From JANNRW01 sp031401815 (GTDB taxonomy: Bacteria; Desulfobacterota; Desulfuromonadia; Geobacterales; DSM-12255), in the NCBI GenBank assembly GCA_031401815.1, contig JANNRW010000128.1, forward strand, positions 1 through 21,557: DNA of 21,557 nt, in the 5' to 3' direction. The position numbers were made by a program, and so were the translations under genes. The notes below the pieces were generated by a model. It saw nothing but the letters and a program-made list of their open reading frames with translations. It made no database searches and was not told the origin of the DNA. Of this stretch, positions 15,626 to 21,557 are shown piece by piece; the first letter of the stretch is position 1; each line of letters starts with the position of its first letter.

Positions 15626-16618
15626 TCATATGTATAAACATTGCATAATATTTTTTACCAGTTTCTGATCTATTGGGACTAGATTAAAGCCATTACCAGA
15701 ATAAATTGAGTAAAAATAGTCATCTATCTCCTCAATGGATTCATTACCGTTCAATTCCACTCTTCCAATAAAATCAGTATGAACCACGGTTACCAAAGAG
15801 ATTAAAAAAGGGAGCCCTTCAATAATTGAGTCCCAAAGCAGCTTGTTTTGAAATCCTGAATAAGGAGGTTTGAAAAAAGGGATCTCAATCTGTGTATGAT
15901 CCAGAAAATATGATTTATAGCTGATTTTATTACAGATTATGCTCACCTTATTCCCTTGGAGCAGATGGTTTTGAAAGGTTATTATTGTATCAGGCTTGTT
16001 CACTACCCGACCCTCTGGAAAAAACAGCATCGGTCTCCGATAAGCACTGTTCAGCCTTCTTCGCCACTCTTCTCTCCCATCTTTTGTGTCAAGAGCTATT
16101 CCATCCTCCATAGACCGGCTACAGAGTCCAGAGTTAATGATTAGTTTTGCAAAAAATGATCTCCTGGCTGCGGCAAGGTAAGTTGAGTCGCATTGATGGA
16201 GGTTGGCGAGCAATATCGCATCAAAACGGCTATTATGATTGGATAAAATGACAGTAGAGCGCTCATTGCTTATTGAATCAGATCCAATAATAGGATCTGA
16301 ATTCAGATTGTCATCAGACTTTACATATAGACCCAGGCAAAGAAAATATATAATTCTGATAATAGTTGGATAATTTTCCAGATTTACTGAGAAATATTTC
16401 TTCAGTAATAACCCGGAACCGAAGAGAGCAAAAAGCAGGAATAACCGGAAGATTGCAACAGGGATTATGAACGGAAGGGTGATAATAAATAATATGACGG
16501 TGCTTGTATTGTCAAAGAAATTGAATCGCTTGAATTGCAACAGATACTCTACCCCTGACAGGGTGAGTTTGCCATTTTGAATAAATTCCTCTTCAGAACA
16601 GGATGTGCTTGAGAGCAT
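15626..16618 (-). CDS. PlsC-like membrane acyltransferase
   Basis: A 330-residue protein related to 1-acylglycerol-3-phosphate acyltransferases. A hydrophobic double segment (about 40-70) and another near 86-98 anchor it in the membrane. The catalytic HX4D motif is NHNSRFD (His128, Asp133). The substrate motif FFPEGRV (Glu202) and the block between them (DSTYLAAARRSFFAKLI) fit the family. It is longer at the N-terminus than standard PlsC (about 240 residues), so the acceptor may differ. The start codon shares one base with the upstream phosphodiesterase stop (TGATG). Its base composition is visibly more AT-rich than neighbouring genes, which may indicate acquisition or relaxed constraint. Confidence 0.8.
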   Translation of the reverse strand: MLSSTSCSEEEFIQNGKLTLSGVEYLLQFKRFNFFDNTSTVILFIITLPFIIPVAIFRLFLLFALFGSGLLLKKYFSVNLENYPTIIRIIYFLCLGLYVKSDDNLNSDPIIGSDSISNERSTVILSNHNSRFDAILLANLHQCDSTYLAAARRSFFAKLIINSGLCSRSMEDGIALDTKDGREEWRRRLNSAYRRPMLFFPEGRVVNKPDTIITFQNHLLQGNKVSIICNKISYKSYFLDHTQIEIPFFKPPYSGFQNKLLWDSIIEGLPFLISLVTVVHTDFIGRVELNGNESIEEIDDYFYSIYSGNGFNLVPIDQKLVKNIMQCLYI

Positions 16619-17406
16619 CAGGGTTCAATACCTTGTAAAATCGTGAAGGGGGCATCCGTAGCAAGAAAATCAACTCCGATATCCCTGTATCTCAGGGCAT
16701 TTTCGAGGGTATCATCCCTGCTATAACTCCAGACAGCTATCTTTAACGCGTTGTCGTGAATGGTTTTCACCCAATCTCTGGAAATAACAGGGGAGTTTTC
16801 CATATCAAGTCCGTCAATACCATTCTCGAGAGCTCTCCGGATATACATTTCCAACTCCTCCTTGTCTCTTACATCAGGCCATCTGCCGGGGAATTTGGCA
16901 TAAGTCGTAAGATAATAGGCGTTGTAAAGTGGAAGTCTTCTTTTGAGTCTGTTTAAAAAATCATGGTCAAAGCATATGAAAGTGATCTTATCATGGGAAA
17001 TCGCTTCATTTTCCATTATATGCCCAATATCCACGATCAGTTGCGAATCAACTCCATGATTGGCATCGCCGCTTTTTACCTCTACATACAGCTGCTTGCC
17101 CTCAGGAATAGCACGCAGCACATCCTCTAAAAGAGGGATTTTAACCCCTCTCCACTCTTCGCCTTTCCAGCTGCCAACATCAAGCTCTTTAAGTAACTTC
17201 CACTCTGTCTGTTCTATCAGAAAATCAACATCACCAAGCGCCGTTCGTTTCGTCGAAACATCATGCATCAATACAAGCCTGCCATCATACGTGCGCTGGA
17301 TATCGCATTCAGCAGCAAAAGCCCCCTGTTCCCATGCAAGGTTCAAAGATTCAAGGGTATTTTCAGGCGCATCTGACGAAGAGCCCCTATGTCCGATTAT
17401 TTTCAT
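16618..17406 (-). CDS. Glycerophosphodiester phosphodiesterase
   Basis: A 262-residue TIM-barrel enzyme that splits glycerophosphodiesters to glycerol-3-phosphate and an alcohol. Catalytic residues are all visible near the N-terminus: IGHRG (His6, Arg7), PENTLES (Glu15), ECDIQ (Glu33, Asp35) and MHDV (His48). Later VEVKSG, DGLDME and the ending GVDFLATDAP match the family. No signal peptide, so it is the cytosolic UgpQ type. Its stop overlaps the acyltransferase start by one base, coupling a lipid-head-group hydrolase with an acyltransferase. The response-regulator gene lies 83 bases upstream on the same strand. Confidence 0.93.
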   Translation of the reverse strand: MKIIGHRGSSSDAPENTLESLNLAWEQGAFAAECDIQRTYDGRLVLMHDVSTKRTALGDVDFLIEQTEWKLLKELDVGSWKGEEWRGVKIPLLEDVLRAIPEGKQLYVEVKSGDANHGVDSQLIVDIGHIMENEAISHDKITFICFDHDFLNRLKRRLPLYNAYYLTTYAKFPGRWPDVRDKEELEMYIRRALENGIDGLDMENSPVISRDWVKTIHDNALKIAVWSYSRDDTLENALRYRDIGVDFLATDAPFTILQGIEP

Positions 17407-17489
17407 ATTAACCTGTTGAATATTGATGCATTTATTGTTGAAGCAGTATATGAGTAGGCTAGGCGCACACTCCTCCTTATTGTACTATG

Positions 17490-17879
17490 TCAAATCGAGA
17501 GAAGAATTCGTACAAATGGCACAAGTCTTTTCAGGTCAGTCTTAGAAAAATAGGCAACGCAACCACTTTCTCTGGCCTTCTCCAGACCGACTTTCTCGGT
17601 TGTCAACAGAACTACTGGTGTATATTTATTGTTCTTGTTCCTTTTCCGTACGTACTGAGCAAGCTCCAACCCCCCCATCCCAGGCATCAGCAGGTCAGTG
17701 ATAATAAGGTCAAACATATTGCTGAAACAGATATTATCTCGTACAGGATCTTCAAGAATCACAACAGCATCCTCTCCGGATTCTGCTGTAACAACATCAA
17801 ATTCATCCATAAAGATATCCTGCAAGCAAGACAAGGCAACCAGGCTATCATCTACCACCAAAATCCTTTTCTTATGCAT
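17490..17879 (-). CDS. Single-domain response regulator (CheY-like receiver)
   Basis: A 129-residue stand-alone receiver domain with all key residues: acidic pair Asp10/Asp11 in LVVDDS, phospho-acceptor Asp62 in IITDLLMPGMGG, the Thr of LLTTE (93-94), and Lys113 in YFSKTDL. There is no output domain, so signalling would be by protein contact. AAGGAGAAAGC precedes the ATG. It is divergent from the small Ala/Lys-rich gene and lies upstream of the phosphodiesterase and acyltransferase genes on the same strand. No partner histidine kinase is in the window. Confidence 0.93.
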   Translation of the reverse strand: MHKKRILVVDDSLVALSCLQDIFMDEFDVVTAESGEDAVVILEDPVRDNICFSNMFDLIITDLLMPGMGGLELAQYVRKRNKNNKYTPVVLLTTEKVGLEKARESGCVAYFSKTDLKRLVPFVRILLSI

Positions 17880-17976
17880 GCTTTCTCCTTCTTGCTCTGC
17901 ATGATAAAGAGTGACTGATTCCGCTCCGGCACAACTAATATACAGTAGAATTAGACTCTCGTCTGCTTTTTCAGTG

Positions 17977-18006
17977 TTGCGATAAATTAATAATTTGATT
18001 TTTAAT
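17977..18006 (+). promoter_or_regulatory. Candidate promoter of the small Ala/Lys-rich gene
   Basis: TTGCGA (17977-17982) and TTTAAT (18001-18006) are separated by 18 bases within an AT-rich stretch. An AGGAGG ribosome site follows at about 18041-18046. Pattern match only. Confidence 0.35.
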
Positions 18007-18053
18007 CTTTTGTCTGCTAAACAGATAAAAAATTCGCTCAGGAGGTTTTACAA

Positions 18054-18281
18054 ATGAAAAAAGTTTTGTCTGCAATTGTTGCTGCACTGGTAGCTGTCTC
18101 TTTCGCCTCTGTAGCAATGGCTGATCACCACATGAAAAAAGAAGAGGCAAAGCCTGCAGCTGCAGCTCCTGCCGCTGAAAAGAAAGAAGCAGCAAAGCCT
18201 GCCAAGAAAGCCAAGAAAGCAAAGAAAGCTAAAAAAGCAGAGAAAATGGAAGAGGCTCCGGCTGCTGCGCCCAAGAAATAA
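18054..18281 (+). CDS. Small exported Ala/Lys/Pro-rich protein
   Basis: A 75-residue protein. The signal peptide MKKVLSAIVAALVAVSFASV-AMA predicts cleavage before DHHMKK. The mature roughly 52 residues are of low complexity: Lys, Ala, Glu and Pro, with a run of KKA units (AKKAKKAKKAKKAEKMEE). No hydrophobic core is present, so it is probably disordered and strongly basic. An excellent AGGAGG site, a candidate promoter and a strong terminator make it a discrete, probably well-expressed single-gene unit. Small secreted proteins of this look occur in Geobacter-type genomes without a defined function. A histone-H1-like or acid-shock-like label would rest only on composition. Confidence 0.85.
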   Translation: MKKVLSAIVAALVAVSFASVAMADHHMKKEEAKPAAAAPAAEKKEAAKPAKKAKKAKKAKKAEKMEEAPAAAPKK

Positions 18282-18303
18282 CTACTCGTTCCATCTTCTT
18301 TAC

Positions 18304-18335
18304 AAAAAAACCACATCACAAGGTGTGGTTTTTTT
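18304..18335 (+). terminator. Intrinsic terminator after the small Ala/Lys-rich gene
   Basis: A perfect 12-bp stem, AAAAAAACCACA (18304-18315) with TGTGGTTTTTTT (18324-18335), closes an 8-nt loop. Seven Ts end the stem. It sits 22 bases after the stop codon. The A-run on the other side makes it a possible bidirectional terminator. Confidence 0.9.
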
Positions 18336-18453
18336 ATGCTCAGCAAAAGGAGACAGATGTGACAACCAGCTCTCATAATTTCATCAAGAATAAGTTCCCT
18401 CTCCACCCTTTGAAATATATATTAAAGTTGACATTATTGGGTATGTTTTCAAG

Positions 18454-18481
18454 TTGATTGATCGGCCAGATCAGGTAAAAT
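18454..18481 (+). promoter_or_regulatory. Candidate promoter of the APH-like/P-loop kinase gene
   Basis: TTGATT (18454-18459) and TAAAAT (18476-18481) are 16 bases apart, about 35 bases before the ATG. A GAAGGGG ribosome site follows. A TTGACA at 18428-18433 lacks a matching -10. Confidence 0.4.
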
Positions 18482-18515
18482 AGCGCCCACTACTCGTCAT
18501 CTTGAAGGGGATGCC

Positions 18516-20075
18516 ATGAATGATAATCTGATTGACCCCCTGCTGCAACCTTCTGCCTATCCTGAGTCAACTGCATCAGTCACTCTGCTGCAGACTCATA
18601 TTTCTTATCTCTTTCTTACAGACACCCATGTCTATAAAATAAAGAAAGCTGTTAATTTCGGTTTTCTTGATTTCACTACACTTGAAAGCCGCTATTTCTA
18701 CTGCAAGGAAGAGCTGCGTCTGAACAGCCGACTCTCTCCTGACATTTATCTTGATGTGGTTCCTCTAAGAGTGAACAGCGCCGGTGTCTGTTCATTTCGT
18801 GATCCAGGAGAAGTGGTTGAGTATGCGGTAAAAATGGTTCGTCTGCCTGACGAAAGGATGATGGCGAAACTTCTGGAACAGGGTCTGGTATCTGCCCTTG
18901 ATATACAGAAGATCGCCAGGATTGTAGCCAGATTTCATGAGAACGCTGACAGAAGTCAAGCTATTGATCAGTTTGGCTCCATATTAATGATACGTTCCAA
19001 CTGGGACGAAAATCTGGATCAGGTTCGTGCCTATATTGACAAAACCATCTCCGCAAAGAGCCTTGAGCAGATCGAATCGTGGGTTATGCAGCAGCTTTCA
19101 AATAATGAGATTAATTTCTCAAATAGGATTTCAGAAGGGTATATCAGGGAGTGTGATGGCGATCTGCATAGTGAGAATATCTGCCTGGATGACAAGGTGC
19201 ATATCTTTGACTGCATAGAATTCAATGAAAAGTTCCGTTACAGCGATACAGCCGCAGATGTAGCCTTTCTTGCCATGGATCTTGAAAATCATGGCCGTCG
19301 GGATCTGGCAAGATTTTTTGTAGCAGAGTACATTGACTCAAGTGGGGACAGAACTCTTGATCAGGTTCTGCCGCTTTATCTTGTCAACAGGGCATTTATC
19401 CGGGGTAAAGTCGAGAGTTTTCGACTTGATGATCCGCAATTCAGCCCAAAAGAGAAGGGAGCCGCATCTTTGCGAGCCAGAAGATTCTTCAATCTGGCGA
19501 GGGGATATACGTTCAGGGAGAAGCTACCGCTGTCCCTGATAATTACCTGCGGTACAACCGGATGCGGGAAAAGCCTGTTAGCCAGTGAACTCGCCTTTCT
19601 GCTCGGAATTAGCCATCTATCATCAGATCTGGAACGTAAACGCCTTGCAGGTGTCTCCCCATTTGAACGCGGTCAGGATATTTACACACGTAAATGGAAT
19701 GAGATGACCTATTCCCATTTGTCAGATCTTGCCATGGAAAGAGTTGAAAGAGGAGAGAGTGTTCTGGTTGACGGAACATTTTGCAGAAAAGTGGATCGTG
19801 ACAAATTTGCTTCTCTTGCAAAAAAAGCAGGGGCTCGCTTTGTCATACTTCGACTGAATTGCCCTTCAGGAACAACAAGAAATCGTCTGAAAGAGCGGAA
19901 AAGAGATCTTACCTCAGTCTCTGACGGAAACTGGGAAGTCTACCTTCAACAGGCAGCTGCATTTGAAGAGCCGGAACGACGTGAAGGGAGACTTTTGAAG
20001 CTTGATGCAACAGTTACTCCGGAAAAGCTGGTTGAGACGGTTCTGGAACTTCTTGGGCTTGTTTCACCACCCTGA
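18516..20075 (+). CDS. Aminoglycoside-phosphotransferase-like domain fused to a P-loop kinase
   Basis: A 519-residue two-domain cytosolic protein of the COG2187-COG0645 fusion type. Residues about 1-330 form an APH/choline-kinase fold: VYKIKKAVNFGFLDF; then the catalytic loop CDGDLHSENICL with Asp216 and Asn221; then FDCIEFNEKFRYSDTAADVAFLAMDLE. Residues about 340-515 form a P-loop domain with Walker A GTTGCGKS (346-353) and VLVDGTFCRKVDRDKF. The usual His two residues before Asp216 is Asp214 here (GAT in place of CAT), an oddity in an otherwise intact loop. The substrate is unknown for this fusion; resistance should not be assumed. The 3' end overlaps the convergent DUF188 gene by 62 bases. 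Confidence 0.88.
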   Translation: MNDNLIDPLLQPSAYPESTASVTLLQTHISYLFLTDTHVYKIKKAVNFGFLDFTTLESRYFYCKEELRLNSRLSPDIYLDVVPLRVNSAGVCSFRDPGEVVEYAVKMVRLPDERMMAKLLEQGLVSALDIQKIARIVARFHENADRSQAIDQFGSILMIRSNWDENLDQVRAYIDKTISAKSLEQIESWVMQQLSNNEINFSNRISEGYIRECDGDLHSENICLDDKVHIFDCIEFNEKFRYSDTAADVAFLAMDLENHGRRDLARFFVAEYIDSSGDRTLDQVLPLYLVNRAFIRGKVESFRLDDPQFSPKEKGAASLRARRFFNLARGYTFREKLPLSLIITCGTTGCGKSLLASELAFLLGISHLSSDLERKRLAGVSPFERGQDIYTRKWNEMTYSHLSDLAMERVERGESVLVDGTFCRKVDRDKFASLAKKAGARFVILRLNCPSGTTRNRLKERKRDLTSVSDGNWEVYLQQAAAFEEPERREGRLLKLDATVTPEKLVETVLELLGLVSPP

Positions 20076-20517
20076 TCATCCGGGTCAGGAGGCGATCCAG
20101 AGAAGAAGCAAATTTCTGCCGGTCAGTCATACTGAACCTTGACGGCCCCCCCAATACCATACCCCCCTCACGCAGCTCCATCATCAGATCGCGCATGGAG
20201 AGTCGTTCTCCAACATTCTCTTCATTGTATAGAGCACCACGCGGGTCAAGAGCCACCCCACCCCTGGTGACGATTCGTGCGGCCAGAGGTATGTCAGCGG
20301 TTATCACCAGATCTTCAGGAGCAGCATGCTCGGCAATATAATCATCGGCCAGATCCGGACCTTCCTTGACCACTATGGAATCGATAAGATCGGTATCGTG
20401 TTTTGAAAGTTTTTTGTTGGCAACCAGGCGAACCTGCAGGTTGAGCCGCTCCGACGCCTTGAAGACGATCTCCTTTATAACTCTTGGGCAGGCATCAGCA
20501 TCAATCCAGATCTTCAT
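20014..20517 (-). CDS. DUF188 (YaiI/YqxD) family protein
   Basis: A 167-residue protein of the YaiI/YqxD family, likely a PIN-like nuclease fold. Conserved Asp motifs are seen: WIDADACPRVIKEI at the N-terminus, KEGPDLADDYIAEHA, DLVITADIPLAARIV, and RSMRD-like LSMRDLMMELRE. Function is not established; a metal-dependent RNase role is inferred from fold. The last roughly 20 residues (KQAQEVPEPSQPAFPE) form a Pro-rich tail beyond the usual length, and this tail is what overlaps the preceding gene. Base composition is higher in GC than most of the window. Confidence 0.92.
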   Translation of the reverse strand: MKIWIDADACPRVIKEIVFKASERLNLQVRLVANKKLSKHDTDLIDSIVVKEGPDLADDYIAEHAAPEDLVITADIPLAARIVTRGGVALDPRGALYNEENVGERLSMRDLMMELREGGMVLGGPSRFSMTDRQKFASSLDRLLTRMIRVVKQAQEVPEPSQPAFPE

Positions 20518-20563
20518 TGTATTCTACCCCTTAAAAGAGAAAACATCTGCTGTCTGCCATACT

Positions 20564-21325
20564 TCACTTTCTGCCTGGAGGCAGGTACCTGATCCTTACC
20601 TTTGCTCCATCGGCCCAATCGTTATGATCCCCCTCAATAACCCTGAAAACCGAAGCAGGCTTGCTCTCTGCAAGCGTCCTCGCATGGGAGATCGGGATAA
20701 TGGTATCTGCGCGGGCGCCGTACAGCTCCAGCTCCCCCCTGTAATACATCAGCGCGGCAATGTTGTCCCAGTTGTCATGCAACAGCCAGCGCACCGGCAG
20801 AAAGCGATAGTGGCGTGCCGCAACATTGGCCAGGGTATCGAAAGGGAGGAGCAGTACGATCTTCTCCGGAGAGTTCGGGGTCTGAGCCAGAAATGATGCC
20901 GGACCACATCCTATTGACTCGGCTGCCAAACAGACCGGCCTGCCCGGGTACTGACCCCTGAGCAGTTCGTATGCCTGGCGGGCTGCCTCATTGATTGACA
21001 CCATCGACGGCGAGCCAGGCCGTGATCCGTAACCTGGGTATTCGAGAATGTAGACAGCGTCCCGAGGTGAAAACGATGGGAGGATGTAGGTGCGATCAGC
21101 TGCCTGTCCGGCATTGCCATGGAGAAAAAGCCATACCGTCTCGGGGGACGGAACCAGCCGGGCATAACCGATTAGCAAATCTCCCTGCCGCCACTCCGTC
21201 AGACCGTTGCTCCCCGTTTCATGGGAAGGGATGTACAGAAGCTTGCGCTGGAACAGGGCGCATAAAACCACCAGGGCCAGATAAGCCACTGCAACCGTAA
21301 TCATGATATGTATCAGAGGTTTCAA
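20564..21325 (-). CDS. Membrane-anchored alpha/beta hydrolase
   Basis: A 253-residue serine hydrolase with an N-terminal membrane anchor (about residues 7-25, IMITVAVAYLALVVLCAL), then FQRKLLYIPS as in ABHD13/BEM46-like proteins. The oxyanion strand is FLHGNAG (67-73). The nucleophile elbow is AAESIGCG with Ser137, where the first Gly of GxSxG is Ala. Asp207 (ARADTIIP) and His234 (EGDHNDW) complete the triad. Substrate unknown, probably a lipid or ester in or near the membrane. It lies 46 bases upstream of the DUF188 gene on the same strand, and both share the GC-rich composition. Confidence 0.88.
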   Translation of the reverse strand: MKPLIHIMITVAVAYLALVVLCALFQRKLLYIPSHETGSNGLTEWRQGDLLIGYARLVPSPETVWLFLHGNAGQAADRTYILPSFSPRDAVYILEYPGYGSRPGSPSMVSINEAARQAYELLRGQYPGRPVCLAAESIGCGPASFLAQTPNSPEKIVLLLPFDTLANVAARHYRFLPVRWLLHDNWDNIAALMYYRGELELYGARADTIIPISHARTLAESKPASVFRVIEGDHNDWADGAKVRIRYLPPGRK

Positions 21326-21370
21326 ACTATAAAGAAATGATCATCGGGAGGGGTAAAATATCGAGGTGTA

Positions 21371-21399
21371 GATTCCATAATGTGTCGCATTATGGAATC
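21371..21399. repeat. Perfect 12-bp-arm palindrome
   Basis: GATTCCATAATG (21371-21382) is repeated in exact inverse as CATTATGGAATC (21388-21399) around TGTCG. No T-run follows on either side, so it does not look like an intrinsic terminator. It lies 46 bases upstream of the hydrolase start (- strand), so it could be an operator, a recombination site or a mobile-element remnant. Confidence 0.7.
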
Positions 21400-21442
21400 A
21401 GAAGGAGTCTTTTGCAAGGATTAAACCTAGAAAAAGCATTTA

Positions 21443-21466
21443 ACACAGAGACACAGAGGCACTGAG
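21443..21466. repeat. Short 8-bp tandem repeat (ACACAGAG)x3
   Basis: ACACAGAG, ACACAGAG and GCACTGAG follow one another. Similar CACAGAGACACAGAG stretches are dispersed in many proteobacterial intergenic regions. The surrounding 21400-21557 shows no gene. Confidence 0.5.
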
Positions 21467-21557
21467 ATAATCATTACAGAGACTTAGATAAAATATCAGC
21501 TTCATTTGTGTTCACCTTTCAGGTTGTACGGTGATTTCAAATAATCTCAATGATTTC

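Noticed and set aside
18125..18406. Minus-strand 93-residue frame with FAFLAFFAFLAFLAG membrane-like run
   Set aside because: The hydrophobic run is the antisense of the KKA repeat of the small secreted protein, and the frame crosses its terminator.
18516..20075. Antibiotic (aminoglycoside) resistance gene
   Set aside because: The APH-like fold is shared by many kinases. The fusion to a P-loop domain is a chromosomal housekeeping-type family with no resistance evidence.

Overview
The window looks like a chromosomal segment from a Desulfuromonadales/Geobacter-type bacterium (Desulfobacterota). This is inferred from the gene set and order: rph-rdgB; a TrmA-family methyltransferase with an IHF-beta gene; infA-efp-epmA; a CHASE2 adenylate cyclase; and an APH-like/ATPase fusion. 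Diderm envelope genes (OmpA, a lipoprotein, a beta-barrel) agree with this. Base composition is moderate. The acyltransferase is visibly more AT-rich and the last two genes more GC-rich than the rest.

Region 1 (1-2084, + strand): the 3' part of rph, overlapped by rdgB; then a tRNA cluster (Pro-UGG, Arg-UCU, Leu-UAG) with its own likely promoter and a strong intrinsic terminator; then a secreted DUF4124 protein. Region 2 (2102-10779, - strand): nine tightly packed genes that read as one transcription unit. Transcription order is: unknown 128-aa protein, 23S rRNA methyltransferase, TPR protein, IHF-beta, beta-barrel/OmpA fusion, OmpA-like periplasmic protein, lipoprotein, Na/phosphate transporter with PhoU-like tail, exopolyphosphatase. 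The middle is an envelope module and the end a phosphate/polyphosphate module.

Region 3 (10964-12754, + strand): translation genes infA, efp and epmA. A terminator-like hairpin sits just upstream of efp, and epmA follows efp by four bases. Region 4 (12735-17879, - strand): response regulator, glycerophosphodiester phosphodiesterase and acyltransferase; then a 338-base gene-free gap; then the cyclase and a hotdog thioesterase. The gap holds a composite repeat bounded by 13-bp inverted repeats.

Region 5 (18054-21557): a small exported Ala/Lys-rich protein with its own terminator, and an APH-like/P-loop kinase fusion, both on +. These are followed by a DUF188 protein and a membrane-anchored alpha/beta hydrolase on -. 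The right edge (21326-21557) has no gene but carries a perfect 12-bp-arm palindrome and a short tandem repeat.

I see no CRISPR array, phage, transposase or obvious defence system. The least ordinary items are the beta-barrel/OmpA envelope cluster, the composite intergenic repeat, the hairpin before efp and the small Ala/Lys protein.
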